Shown in pieces: positions 17,670 to 26,726 of a DNA stretch of 64,000 nt. The DNA is taken from contig NZ_JBHYXZ010000008.1 in assembly GCF_042752395.1 (NCBI RefSeq), forward strand, positions 1 through 64,000, written 5' to 3'. Position 1 is the first letter of the stretch. Each line of letters opens with the position of its first letter. The position numbers and the translations under genes are program-made. The stretch comes from Actinosynnema sp042752395. Its GTDB lineage: Bacteria; Actinomycetota; Actinomycetes; Mycobacteriales; Pseudonocardiaceae. The notes beneath the pieces are model-generated. The model was not told where the DNA came from and did no database searches. It saw only the letters and a program-made list of their open reading frames with translations.

Positions 17670-19760
17670 ACCGATGCTTCCCGCGCAGCGCTGCCTGCGA
17701 CGATCACCTACCCCGACGCCCCGCGCCTCGACCTCGTCGAGGACCTGCACGGCCACGCGGTGGCCGATCCCTACCGGGCCCTCGAGGACGCTGCGGACCC
17801 CCGCACCGAGGCGTGGTCCGCCGCGCAGGACGCCCTGGCGCGATCGTGGCTGGACGCCCTGCCCGGCCGCGAGGCGCTGGCCGCCCGGCTCGGCGAGCTG
17901 ATGCGGACCGGCTCCGTGGGCACGCCCGTGTGGCGGGCGGGGCGCGCGTTCTACACCCGGCGCGGGCCGGACCAGGACCACCCCGTGCTGTACGTGCTGG
18001 TGGACGGCGTGGAGCGGGTGCTGCTGGACGTGTCCGCGCTCGACCCGTCCGGGCGGACCACGCTCGACCGGTGGTCGCCCTCGCGCGAGGGCACCCGGCT
18101 GGCCTACCAGGTGTCCGTCGGCGGCGACGAGCACTCGTTGCTGCACGTCGTGGACGTGGACACCGGGGAGCTGCTGGACGGGCCGATCGACCGCTGCCGG
18201 TACTCGCCGGTGGGCTGGCTGCCCGGCGGCGAGGAGTTCTTCTACGTGCGGCGGGTGGACCCGGCGCTGGTGCCCGAGGACGAGCGGCAGTTCCACCGGC
18301 GGGTGTGGCGGCACCGGGTGGGCTCGCCCGCGTCCGAGGACGTGAACGTGCACGGCGACGGGCTGGACCACACCTACTACTACGGGCTGTCGCTGTCGGA
18401 GGACGGCCGGTGGCTGCTGGTGAACGGCGCGCCCGGCACCGTGCGGCGCGACTCGGTGTGGATCGCGGACCTGCACGGCTCCGGCGAGCTGCGGCCGGTC
18501 GTGCTGGACTCCGACGACGTGCAGTGCACCGCGTCGGTCGAGCCGGACGGGCGGCTCTACCTGCGCACGAGCCGCGACGCGCCCCGGTTCCGGCTGTGCG
18601 TGGCCGACCCGGAGCGGCCGACGGAGTGGACCGAGCTGGTGGCCGAGCAGCCCGACTCGGTGCTGGACGCGGTGACGTGGCTGGACGGGTCGCTGGTGGT
18701 GCTGCGGACCCGGCACGCGGTGTCGGAGCTGCACCTGCACTCCCCCGTGACGGGCGAGCACCTGCGGGAGATCCCGCTGCCGGGGACGGGGTCGGTGCAC
18801 GGGTTGTCCACAGCCGACGCGGCGACCGTTGCGGACCGGGACGTGCTGTGGTTCGGCTGGTCGGACTTCACCACGCCCTTGTCGGTGTACCGGTACTCGC
18901 TCTCGGAGGGCCGGACGGAGCTGCACGCGGCGGCACCCGGAACGGTGACCCTCCCCGAGTTGTCCACACAACAGGTCTCGTACACGTCATCCGACGGCAC
19001 GGTCGTGCGAATGTTCGTGGTGTCCGGCGCGCGGCAGCCGGACCTGCCCCGGCCGGCGCTGCTCACCGGCTACGGCGGGTTCGCGGTGGGCCGCGGTCCG
19101 GGGTACAGCGCGACCACGCTGGCGTGGGTCGAGGCGGGCGGCGTCTGGGCGCACGCGTCGTTGCGGGGCGGTGACGAGGAGGGTGAGGAATGGCACCGGG
19201 CGGGCATGCGGGAGCACAAGCAGAACGTGTTCGACGACTTCCACGCGGCGGCCGAGCGGCTGATCGCCGACGGCTGGACCACGCCGCAGCAGTTGTCGAT
19301 CATGGGCGGGTCGAACGGCGGGCTGCTGGTCGGGGCGGCGCTGACCCAGCGGCCGGAGCTGTACGCGGCGGTCGTGTGCTCGGCGCCACTGCTCGACATG
19401 GTCCGTTACGAGAACTTCCTGCTGGGGCGGCTGTGGGCCGAGGAGTACGGCTCCGCGTCGGTGCCCGAGGAGCTGGAGTGGCTGCTGGCCTACTCCCCGT
19501 ACCACCGGGTCCGGCCGGGCGTTGAGTACCCTTCGGTGCTGTTCACGGTCTTCGAGTCGGACAGCCGCGTGGACCCCAACCACGCCCGGAAGATGTGCGC
19601 GGCGCTGCAACACGCGACGTCGAGTGATCCGACCAAGCACCCGGTGCTGCTCCGCCGCGAGACCGAGGTGGGGCACGCGGGCCGATCGGTGAGCCGGTCG
19701 GTCGGCCTGGCCGTGGACCAGTTGACCTTCTTGGCCTGGGCGACCGGCCTGGAGTTGTGA
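17667..19760 (+). CDS. S9-family prolyl oligopeptidase
   Basis: A 697-residue serine peptidase of the prolyl oligopeptidase family. It consists of an N-terminal beta-propeller (about 70-430) and a C-terminal alpha/beta-hydrolase. The catalytic triad is Ser549 in GGSNGG, Asp632 in ESDSRVDP and His670 in EVGHAG. The early motif DLHGHAVADPYRALED is typical. It cleaves short peptides, usually after proline, in the cytosol because no signal peptide is seen. In-frame starts exist upstream (17580, 17634), but the GTG with the close -10 element fits the family N-terminus best. Confidence 0.88.
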   Translation: MTDASRAALPATITYPDAPRLDLVEDLHGHAVADPYRALEDAADPRTEAWSAAQDALARSWLDALPGREALAARLGELMRTGSVGTPVWRAGRAFYTRRGPDQDHPVLYVLVDGVERVLLDVSALDPSGRTTLDRWSPSREGTRLAYQVSVGGDEHSLLHVVDVDTGELLDGPIDRCRYSPVGWLPGGEEFFYVRRVDPALVPEDERQFHRRVWRHRVGSPASEDVNVHGDGLDHTYYYGLSLSEDGRWLLVNGAPGTVRRDSVWIADLHGSGELRPVVLDSDDVQCTASVEPDGRLYLRTSRDAPRFRLCVADPERPTEWTELVAEQPDSVLDAVTWLDGSLVVLRTRHAVSELHLHSPVTGEHLREIPLPGTGSVHGLSTADAATVADRDVLWFGWSDFTTPLSVYRYSLSEGRTELHAAAPGTVTLPELSTQQVSYTSSDGTVVRMFVVSGARQPDLPRPALLTGYGGFAVGRGPGYSATTLAWVEAGGVWAHASLRGGDEEGEEWHRAGMREHKQNVFDDFHAAAERLIADGWTTPQQLSIMGGSNGGLLVGAALTQRPELYAAVVCSAPLLDMVRYENFLLGRLWAEEYGSASVPEELEWLLAYSPYHRVRPGVEYPSVLFTVFESDSRVDPNHARKMCAALQHATSSDPTKHPVLLRRETEVGHAGRSVSRSVGLAVDQLTFLAWATGLEL

Positions 19761-19776
19761 GCGGAGGACTGAGCTG

Positions 19777-20664
19777 GTGCTGGAGGACGTGGAGTCGACC
19801 CTCGCCGTCGAGTGGTGGGTGGTCAACGGGCCCAAGATCGCCGAGGGTGCGTTGCGGATCGCCTTGACGGTGATCATCGCGGTGGTGGTCCGGTTCCTGC
19901 TCCGCCGGTTGATCGACCGGATGACCCGAGGCAACGGCGGGCGCAAGCCGAAGCTGCTCAAGCCGCTGCGGGAACGCGCGCCGCAGGCGTTGGGCGCGCT
20001 GGTCTCCGAGCGGCGCGAGCAGCGGGCCAAGACGATCGGCTCGGTGCTCAAGTCGTTCGTCACGATCATCGTGTTCGGCGTGGCGTTCATCCAGGTGCTG
20101 ACCGAGCTGGGGATGAATCCCGCGCCGATCCTGACCTCGGCGGGCATCCTCGGCGTGGCCCTCGGTTTCGGCGCGCAGAACCTGGTCAAGGACTTCCTGT
20201 CCGGCATGTTCATGATGCTGGAGGACCAGTACGGCGTCGGGGACGTGGTGGACCTCGGGCCGGCGACCGGCACGGTGGAGGCGGTGGCGCTGCGGATCAC
20301 CACGATCCGCGACACCAACGGCACCGTCTGGTACGTCCGCAACGGCGAGATCATGCGGGTCGGCAACTCGTCCCAGGGCTTCGCGGTGGCCGTGGTCGAC
20401 CTGCCGCTCGCCTACGGCGCGAACCTGGCCTCGGCCACCGAGGTGCTGACCCGGGCCGTGACCGAGGCGACGGCTGAGGAGTCGCTGGCCAAGGACGTCA
20501 CCGACAAGCCGCAGGTGCTGGGCGTGGAGAAGGTCACGCCGGAGGGCATCACGATGCGGGTGACGGTGAAGGTGCGGCCGGGCCGCCAGTGGGCCGTCCA
20601 GCGCGCCCTGCGCGCACGCCTGATGCCCGCCCTGGACGAGGCGGGGATCTCGCTGAAGTCGTGA
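19777..20664 (+). CDS. MscS-family mechanosensitive ion channel
   Basis: A 295-residue small-conductance channel protein. Membrane helices are seen at about 23-40, 88-106 and in the pore-lining segment, where GILGVALGFGAQNLVKDFLSG is the conserved TM3 motif. The beta-domain follows (VGDVVDLGPATGTVEAVALRITTIRDTNG). These channels release solutes on osmotic downshock. It lies 16 bp behind the S9 peptidase with a GGAGG ribosome-binding site, so they likely form an operon. Confidence 0.88.
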   Translation: MLEDVESTLAVEWWVVNGPKIAEGALRIALTVIIAVVVRFLLRRLIDRMTRGNGGRKPKLLKPLRERAPQALGALVSERREQRAKTIGSVLKSFVTIIVFGVAFIQVLTELGMNPAPILTSAGILGVALGFGAQNLVKDFLSGMFMMLEDQYGVGDVVDLGPATGTVEAVALRITTIRDTNGTVWYVRNGEIMRVGNSSQGFAVAVVDLPLAYGANLASATEVLTRAVTEATAEESLAKDVTDKPQVLGVEKVTPEGITMRVTVKVRPGRQWAVQRALRARLMPALDEAGISLKS

Positions 20665-21082
20665 GACCGGCCGGTGGCGGGGCGGGCCGTGCAACCGCGC
20701 CCACCCCGCCACCGCCTGCACCCACCACCCCACCCACCACCGACCAGGCCCACCACCGGCCCACCACGACCGGCCAAGCCCACGACCGGCCCACCACCAC
20801 CGGCCAAGCCCACGACCGGCCCACCACCACCGGCCAAGCCCACGACCGCCCCACGCCACGGCGCACCCGCCACCGGCACCCAACACCGGCCCATCGCGAT
20901 CCCGGCCCATCGCGATCCCGGATCGGCCCAATCCCGACCCGACCGGATCCGGGCTGCGGTCCGGGCCGAGCAGCGATCCGTGCCCGACTGCCGCGTAGTC
21001 GTCAGGCCCCGCGCACGACCTGGGCGTTGATCGGGCCACCGCCCGGCCGAGGCACGGGCCGGACCCTGGCTTGGCCGGGGTG
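20665..21082. repeat. Intergenic region with a 30-bp tandem repeat
   Basis: Three consecutive 30-bp units begin at 20761, 20791 and 20821 (each starting CCACCACNACCGGCC), preceded by a degenerate copy. Further on, CGGCCCATCGCGATCC is repeated in tandem near 20890-20920. The region separates convergent genes. Open frames across it translate to Pro/Thr or Trp/Val repeats and are not credible proteins. Confidence 0.65.
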
Positions 21083-22456
21083 TCAGGCGGCGGTCAGCGC
21101 GGTCAGGGTGTCGACCAGCGGGCGGGCGTCCTTGGCGTGGGCGGAGTCGGCTTCGGCGCGGTCGCGGATGGCGTTGATGCGGTCGAAGGTCCGGGTCGAG
21201 CTGATCCGGCCGGCCGGGCTCAGCAGGGTGGACGCGAGGCGGTTCGCCTCCGCGTGCTCGCCCTGCAGGACGCGGACGCCCACCAGGGAGATGACGTCGA
21301 ACAGGTTCGACCGCTGGTAGGTGGCCCGGCGCAGGCGCAGCGCCTCGGCCAGGTGCGGCTCGGCCTTGCCCTCCGTGCCGGGCCGGTGCTCGGCCGCGGT
21401 GCGGTAGGACAGGGCCGCCATGCCCTCCAGGCCCGCCCGGTCGAAGTAGGACAGCCAGGCCGGGGTCTCGTCGGGGTCGGCCTTCGCGAAGTGCGACTCG
21501 GCGTCCCCGACCGCCCGGTCCACCGCCTCGACGTCGCCGAGGGTCGCGTGCGCCCACGACTCGCAGGTCGCGAGCATGGCCGACGCCATCGGGTCGAGCC
21601 GGGCCGCCGAACCGCGCCGGGCCAGCGCGACCAGCGACAGGGCCTCCCGCGGTTTGCCGACGTGCACCATCTGTCGGGCCATCCGGGACAGCACCTCGAC
21701 GCCCAGCCCGGTGTCGCGGGCCCGTTTGGCGCAGTGCAGGGCCAGGGTGAAGTACCGCTGCGCGGTCACCTGGAGCCCGACGTCGTGGGACATCCAGCCG
21801 GCCAGCCGGGCGAGGTCCGCGGTCGAGCGGAACAACCGGCGGGAGATCGCGTCCGGGTAGCTGTGGTCCAGCAGGTCCGCCATGGCCTTGAGCTGCCCCA
21901 CCACGGCCTCCCGGTACAGGCCGCCGCCGCGTTGGGCGTCCCAGGTCCAGAACGTCCCGGTCGCGGCCTCCAGCTCCGCGATCTCGGCCGTGCCGATGCG
22001 CCCAGGGCCGAGCGCGGGCGCGGCCGGCGGCGGGGAGTCGGGGTGCAGCCAGCCGGCCAGCCTGCCCTCCAGCACCGCGCCCGTGGCCAGGGCCGCCGTC
22101 GCGCCGAGCACATCCCTGCGTTTGATCATCAGATCGCTCCTGGTGAAGTCCTGCACGGTGGCGACCAGGGTCCGGTGGTCCCAGGAGACCCGGTCGTGGG
22201 TCGTGGGCGTCGCGGCCAGCCCGAGGTCCGCGGCGGTGAAGGGGCGGCCCAGCCGTTCGGCGAACAACGCCACCAGCAGCTCCGGCACCGGGTGCCGGGG
22301 CCGTTCGCCCTCCAGCCACCGCCGCACCCGCGAGCTGTCCGGCGCGACGTTGTGGCCGCGGGCCTGGCCGAGCCGCCCGACCGCGCGCGCCAGTTCGAGC
22401 TGCGTCCACTCGGCCTGCCGGAACCAGTGCAGGAGCGCCGCGTTGGCCTCGCCCAT
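21083..22456 (-). CDS. NsdA-like regulator (HTH plus TPR-like domain)
   Basis: A 457-residue protein resembling Streptomyces NsdA, a negative regulator of sporulation and antibiotic production. The N-terminal DNA-binding part (10-75) shows LLHWFRQAEWTQLELARAV and SSRVRRWLEGERPRHPVPELL. The large C-terminal region is alpha-helical, with TPR-like repeats such as AGLEGMAALSYRTAAEHRPG and HAEANRLASTLLSPAGR. The start ATG 22456 has GGGAGGACACGAC before it; a longer frame to 22492 lacks a better site. Targets are unknown; secondary metabolism or development is inferred by analogy. Confidence 0.7.
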   Translation of the reverse strand: MGEANAALLHWFRQAEWTQLELARAVGRLGQARGHNVAPDSSRVRRWLEGERPRHPVPELLVALFAERLGRPFTAADLGLAATPTTHDRVSWDHRTLVATVQDFTRSDLMIKRRDVLGATAALATGAVLEGRLAGWLHPDSPPPAAPALGPGRIGTAEIAELEAATGTFWTWDAQRGGGLYREAVVGQLKAMADLLDHSYPDAISRRLFRSTADLARLAGWMSHDVGLQVTAQRYFTLALHCAKRARDTGLGVEVLSRMARQMVHVGKPREALSLVALARRGSAARLDPMASAMLATCESWAHATLGDVEAVDRAVGDAESHFAKADPDETPAWLSYFDRAGLEGMAALSYRTAAEHRPGTEGKAEPHLAEALRLRRATYQRSNLFDVISLVGVRVLQGEHAEANRLASTLLSPAGRISSTRTFDRINAIRDRAEADSAHAKDARPLVDTLTALTAA

Positions 22457-22621
22457 GTCGTGTCCTCCCTCACGGCGGGGGCCGTCGGGCACAGGATGGG
22501 GTGCCGCGCGCGGCGGTCACCAGCGACGGCGGCGGTGCGCCACCACTTCGCCAACCGCCGCCGGGACCGGGCGGCCACCCCGGCCACGTCCGGAGCGGCC
22601 CGGCTGAGGCAGGATGGAGGG

Positions 22622-23008
22622 GTGACCACGCCTCCGGACAACTTCTACGAAGCAGTGGGCGGGTACGAGACGTTCCACAAGATCGTCGCGCGCTTCTACG
22701 AGGAAGTGGCGAAGGATCCGATCCTGCGTCCCATGTACCCCGAAGAGGACCTCGGTCCCGCCGAGGAGCGGTTCCGGCTGTTCCTCATGCAGTACTGGGG
22801 CGGCCCGCACACCTACTCCGACACCCGCGGTCACCCCCGGTTGCGGATGCGGCACGCGCCGTTCGTCATCGGTCCCGCGGAACGGGACGCCTGGCTGCGC
22901 TGCATCAAGGTCGGCGTCGACTCGGTCGACCTCGACCCCGAGCACCGCAAGGTGCTCTGGGCGTACCTGGAGATGGCCGCGAACAGCATGATGAACGCCT
23001 GGGTGTGA
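22622..23008 (+). CDS. glbO: Truncated haemoglobin O
   Basis: A 128-residue group II truncated globin, the same length as M. tuberculosis GlbO (Rv2470). Haem-pocket residues are in place with a +3 offset: Tyr26 (B10), Tyr39 (CD1), proximal His78 in RMRHAPF and Trp91 (G8) in RDAWLRC. The conserved FLMQYWGGP and RGHPRLRMRHAPF identify the O type. GlbO binds oxygen tightly and has been linked to respiration and redox protection. GTG 22622 is the start. The aglA-type gene follows after 57 bp. Confidence 0.93.
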   Translation: MTTPPDNFYEAVGGYETFHKIVARFYEEVAKDPILRPMYPEEDLGPAEERFRLFLMQYWGGPHTYSDTRGHPRLRMRHAPFVIGPAERDAWLRCIKVGVDSVDLDPEHRKVLWAYLEMAANSMMNAWV

Positions 23009-23065
23009 TCCTTGATCCCCCGAACGGGGTCGTGCTGTCGGTCGCGAATGGCAGGATGACTCCTC

Positions 23066-24661
23066 GTGCGACGATCCTCCGATCCCCGACCAGAGATCGC
23101 CGACGAGTCCGCCTGGTGGCGTGACGCCGTCTTCTACCAGGTCTACGTGCGGTCGTTCGCCGACGCGAACGGCGACGGCGTGGGCGACCTCGACGGCATC
23201 CGCTCCCGGCTCGGCTACCTGGAGCTCCTCGGCGTGGACGCCCTCTGGCTGACGCCGTTCTTCACCTCGCCCATGGCCGACCACGGCTACGACGTGGCCG
23301 ATCCCCGTGACGTCGACCCGCTGTTCGGCGACCTGGCCGCGTTCGACCGGCTGGTCGCCGAGGCGCACGCGCACAACCTCCGCGTCACCATCGACCTGGT
23401 CCCCAACCACACCAGCGACCGGCACCCCTGGTTCCAGGCCGCGCTGCGGGCCGGGCCGGGTTCGGTCGAGCGGGACCGGTTCATCTTCCGGGACGGCGGC
23501 GGGTTCGACGGGTCCGTGCCGCCGAACAACTGGCCGAGCCAGTTCGGCGGGCCGGCGTGGACGCGGGTCCCGGACGGCCAGTGGTACCTGCACCTGTTCA
23601 CCCCCGAGCAGCCCGACCTGAACTGGGACAACCCGGAGGTCGCCGCCGACCTGGCGCGCACGCTGCGGTTCTGGCTGGACCGCGGGGTGGACGGGTTCCG
23701 CATCGACGTCGCGCACGGCATGGCCAAGCCCTTCGGGTTGCCGAACATCGACCCGCGGGCCCGGCTGGGCGCGGGGGTGATGCACGACAACTCGCTGGAC
23801 CCCCGGTTCGACAACGACGGGGTGCACGAGGTCCACCGGATGATCCGCAAGGTCATCGACGAGTACCCGGGCCGGATGGCGGTCGGGGAGATCTGGGTCG
23901 CCGACGACGAGCGGTTCGCCCGCTACGTGCGGCCCGACGAGCTGCACCTCGGGTTCAACTTCCGGCTGGTCGAGGCGTCGTTCGACGCGGACGCGGTGCG
24001 GTCGGCGATCGAGCGCTCGCTGGGCGCGGTCCAGGGCCTGGACACGCCGCCGACCTGGACGTTGTCCAACCACGACGTGCCGCGGCACGTGACCCGGTAC
24101 GGCGGTGGTGCGATCGGCGCGCAGCGGGCGCGGGCGATGGCGCTGGTGCAGCTGGCGCTGCCGGGCGTGGTCTACCTGTACAACGGCGAGGAGCTGGGCC
24201 TGCCGGACGTGGAGCTGCCGGACTGGGCGTTGCAGGACCCGATCTGGCTGCGGTCCGGGCACACCCAGCGCGGCCGGGACGGGTGCCGGGTGCCGTTGCC
24301 GTGGGAGGGCGACGCGCCGCCGTTCGGCTTCTCCCAGGGCGTGAGCACCTGGCTGCCGCAGCCGGACGAGTGGGCCGGCCTCACCGCCGAGTCGCAGCTC
24401 GAGGACCCGGAGTCGATGCTGTCGTTCTACCGGCACGCGCTGGAGCTGCGGAAGTCGCACGGCTCCTTCAGCGGCGACGAGCTGGAGTGGTACGGCGCGC
24501 CGCCCGGCTGCTTCGCGTTCCGGCGCAAGGGCGGCGGGCTGATCTGCGCGCTGAACACCTCGGGCGGCCCGGTGCCGCTGCCGCCGGGCGAGGTGCTGCT
24601 GGCCAGCGGCCCGATGGAGGGCAGCCTGCTGCCGCCCGACACGGCGGTCTGGCTGGTCTAG
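23066..24661 (+). CDS. aglA: GH13 alpha-glucosidase (AglA/oligo-1,6-glucosidase type)
   Basis: A 531-residue cytosolic alpha-glucosidase. The (beta/alpha)8 barrel starts at WWRDAVFYQVYVRSF. Region I is DLVPNHTSDRH. The catalytic nucleophile is Asp214 (GFRIDVAHG), the acid Glu275 (GEIWV) and the third acid Asp337 (SNHDVPRH). The C-terminal beta-domain is complete. It hydrolyses short malto- or isomalto-oligosaccharides. It corresponds to Rv2471 in position behind glbO. A paralogue with the same block order is encoded at 27742-29292, next to a LacI regulator. Confidence 0.88.
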   Translation: MRRSSDPRPEIADESAWWRDAVFYQVYVRSFADANGDGVGDLDGIRSRLGYLELLGVDALWLTPFFTSPMADHGYDVADPRDVDPLFGDLAAFDRLVAEAHAHNLRVTIDLVPNHTSDRHPWFQAALRAGPGSVERDRFIFRDGGGFDGSVPPNNWPSQFGGPAWTRVPDGQWYLHLFTPEQPDLNWDNPEVAADLARTLRFWLDRGVDGFRIDVAHGMAKPFGLPNIDPRARLGAGVMHDNSLDPRFDNDGVHEVHRMIRKVIDEYPGRMAVGEIWVADDERFARYVRPDELHLGFNFRLVEASFDADAVRSAIERSLGAVQGLDTPPTWTLSNHDVPRHVTRYGGGAIGAQRARAMALVQLALPGVVYLYNGEELGLPDVELPDWALQDPIWLRSGHTQRGRDGCRVPLPWEGDAPPFGFSQGVSTWLPQPDEWAGLTAESQLEDPESMLSFYRHALELRKSHGSFSGDELEWYGAPPGCFAFRRKGGGLICALNTSGGPVPLPPGEVLLASGPMEGSLLPPDTAVWLV

Positions 24662-24671
24662 CGGGACAGGC

Positions 24672-24700
24672 GGGCGCGGCCGTCCCGGACGGCCGCGCCC
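24672..24700. terminator. Bidirectional terminator behind aglA
   Basis: A perfect 12-bp stem, GGGCGCGGCCGT with ACGGCCGCGCCC, closed by CCCGG, lies between two convergent genes. Confidence 0.75.
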
Positions 24701-24708
24701 AGTCGGGG

Positions 24709-25335
24709 TCAGACCAGCAGCGGCAGCATGGAGTGGCGGCGGCGGACCACCGCGCCGAAGCGGGCGTCGATGCGCAGCCACGAGTCGGTCGCGGTGATGC
24801 GCACGTCGTCGCCGCCCAGGAAACCCATGCCGGACAACGCGAACAGGCACCGCATCGGCACCTTCACGTCCAGCCCCGACCCGCTGACCGTGATCACCGT
24901 CTGGTCGAGCAGCGAGGCGGGCGGCGTGCCGCGCGGGCCCGCGTTCTCGCGCGCCACCTCCACGCCCTTCTCCGCCAGCTCGGACACGACGCTGCCCGGC
25001 AGCCGGTCCACCGGCAGCCAGCCCGCGACGGGCGGCAGCGCGGAGCGCCACATCATGTCGCGCGCCGGGCCGGGGTCGACGGTCTCGCTGCGCACCACGG
25101 CCAGCCCGGTGAGCAGATCGGTCCCGGACACCGTCACGTCGGCGGGCGTGATCCGCCCCTCCACGGTGCGGGTGGCCAGGGTGTCGAACGGGGTCGAGAC
25201 CCAGGCGTCCACCAGGCCGCCGGACGCCCGGTTGCGCAGCCGCACCACCGCTTGGCCGTCCAGCCGCACGGCACGGGCGACGAACGCGCCGAGGTCGTCC
25301 CGCTCGGCGGGGTCGGCGAGGACCAACTCAGGCAC
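24709..25335 (-). CDS. Conserved hypothetical protein (Rv2474c-like)
   Basis: A 208-residue soluble protein without a domain I can name. It is conserved in position beside the thioesterase gene as in mycobacteria (Rv2474c). Visible features are an acidic N-terminus, a beta-rich middle (AVVRLRNRASGGLVDAWV) and the final IDARFGAVVRRRHSM. Three adjacent starts compete: GTG 25350, ATG 25338 and GTG 25335. GTG 25335 has the best spacing to GGAGG. All overlap the end of the thioesterase gene, so the two are translationally coupled. Confidence 0.7.
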   Translation of the reverse strand: MPELVLADPAERDDLGAFVARAVRLDGQAVVRLRNRASGGLVDAWVSTPFDTLATRTVEGRITPADVTVSGTDLLTGLAVVRSETVDPGPARDMMWRSALPPVAGWLPVDRLPGSVVSELAEKGVEVARENAGPRGTPPASLLDQTVITVSGSGLDVKVPMRCLFALSGMGFLGGDDVRITATDSWLRIDARFGAVVRRRHSMLPLLV

Positions 25336-25759
25336 CATTACCTCCGGCACGCCAGCCGGCGAGGAAGTCGCGCTCGGCTTCGAGGAGACGGCGCGGGCGT
25401 CCGGCCGTCAGGTTGTACGGCACCATGAGGGTTTCCGCCGTCGTGACGACGGGGCTGCCCTCCTGGCGGCTGCCGCGGACCGTGTAGTCCAACGTGAACG
25501 ACGCGGACTTCAATTCCCGCACGGACAGCTCGACGCGGACCTCGTCACCGGTGAACACCACCGGCGCGAGGTAGTCCACCACGAGGCGGGCCACCACCAT
25601 GCCCTGCGACATCTCCGGCACGCCGTGCCGGGCCGCCTCGGTGAACAGCAGGTCGATGCGGGCCTCTTCCAGCAAGGTCACCGTGTTGGCGTGGTTGACG
25701 TGGCCGAACGCGTCCATGTCGGACCAGCGCGGGCGCACACCCGTGACGAACACACCCAA
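25328..25759 (-). CDS. Acyl-CoA thioesterase (4HBT hotdog fold)
   Basis: A 143-residue hotdog-fold protein. The family motif is RWSDMDAFGHVNHANTVTLL (residues 11-30), in which the Asp after SDM and the following helix form the thioesterase site. VVARLVVDYLAPVVFTGDEV forms the next strands. Such enzymes hydrolyse acyl-CoA thioesters of unknown chain length. TTG 25759 is ten bases after GGGAGG; GTG 25753 is an alternative. It is the Rv2475c counterpart. Confidence 0.85.
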   Translation of the reverse strand: MGVFVTGVRPRWSDMDAFGHVNHANTVTLLEEARIDLLFTEAARHGVPEMSQGMVVARLVVDYLAPVVFTGDEVRVELSVRELKSASFTLDYTVRGSRQEGSPVVTTAETLMVPYNLTAGRPRRLLEAERDFLAGWRAGGNGA

Positions 25760-25808
25760 CTTGAACGCGCCTCCCGGTGTCGATGCGTGACGTGACCTTA
25801 TCGACGTG

Positions 25809-26726
25809 CTACACCCAGGTTAAGCGGACGTCCAGGTCGAGGAACCGGCCCAGGTCGGCGATCTCCTCCGCCAGGTCGGGACGTTCACCGAACGGGTGGA
25901 CCTCGACCCGCGCGCCGGTCCGCCGCCACACCGCGACCACCCGTCCGTCGACCACGACGTGCGGGGTGAGGAAGCCGCCGCCGGTCTGCACGAGCGGCGC
26001 GTGCCGGGGCGCGAGCGCGGCGGAGCGGTCGCGGTAGCCGAGCAGGTAGGGGTCGAAGTGGCCCAGCAGGCGGACCGCGCCGGTCGGCTCGGCCGGTTCG
26101 TCGGCCACCTCGGGCAGGTCCTTCACCTCGCGCTTGGGCAGGCCGCTCCACGCGGCGAAGTCGTCGGGCGTGGCCGGGCCGTAGGCGCGCCGGTAGCGCC
26201 GCCACAGCTCGTCCACGCCGCGCGGCTCGGCGTCGACGCGCAGCAGGCGGTAGGTGTCGTCCAGGCCCCGGCACAGCACGCCGGAGTGCGCGGCGAACGC
26301 CAGCAGGTGTGCCGGGGCCTGCGACTTCGGGTCGAGCGGGAGGCCGACCTCGGCCAGGCGGCGCACGACGTCCGCGCGGTCCAGCGGCTCGGTCAGGATC
26401 TCGCGGAGCGCGGGCAGCGCGCGTTCGCACAGCGCGTCGGTGAGGCCGAGCTGCGCGCGGCGGCGCCGTCCGGCGGCGATGAACGTCGGTCCGAGCAGGC
26501 GCACGACCCACAGGTCGTCCTCGTGCAGCAGGTGCAGGGTGCCGCGCATCGCCCAGGTGCGCACCAGGGGACCGTCCAGGGACCGCACGCCCCGGGCGCG
26601 CGCCGCGAGCCGTGCCGCCGGGACGTCCTGGGCCTGGAGGGCGAACACGGAGGCGAACAGGTCCGTGACATCGGCGGCCGGGTGCGAGAGCCGTTGGGCC
26701 CGCATCCTGCGCGCGAGCAGCGTCAT
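25809..26726 (-). CDS. AlkZ-like winged-helix DNA glycosylase
   Basis: A 305-residue protein of the HTH_42/YcaQ family, which includes Streptomyces AlkZ, a glycosylase that unhooks interstrand crosslinks. The conserved Q-x-Q motif is at residues 31-33 (FALQAQD). Other signatures are WAMRGTLHLLHEDDL, GFLTPHVVVDGRVVAVWRR and the proline-rich LLGHFDPYLLGYRDRS. Its ATG overlaps the stop of the LacI gene (ATGA), so it is translated behind a sugar-type regulator, an unusual pairing. Catalytic activity is inferred from the family. Confidence 0.75.
   Translation of the reverse strand: MTLLARRMRAQRLSHPAADVTDLFASVFALQAQDVPAARLAARARGVRSLDGPLVRTWAMRGTLHLLHEDDLWVVRLLGPTFIAAGRRRRAQLGLTDALCERALPALREILTEPLDRADVVRRLAEVGLPLDPKSQAPAHLLAFAAHSGVLCRGLDDTYRLLRVDAEPRGVDELWRRYRRAYGPATPDDFAAWSGLPKREVKDLPEVADEPAEPTGAVRLLGHFDPYLLGYRDRSAALAPRHAPLVQTGGGFLTPHVVVDGRVVAVWRRTGARVEVHPFGERPDLAEEIADLGRFLDLDVRLTWV

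Noticed and set aside
20674..21030. Pro/Thr-repeat frame (plus strand) and Trp/Val-repeat frame (minus strand)
   Set aside because: Both are translations of the same 30-bp intergenic tandem repeat; neither has a start signal or non-repetitive domain.
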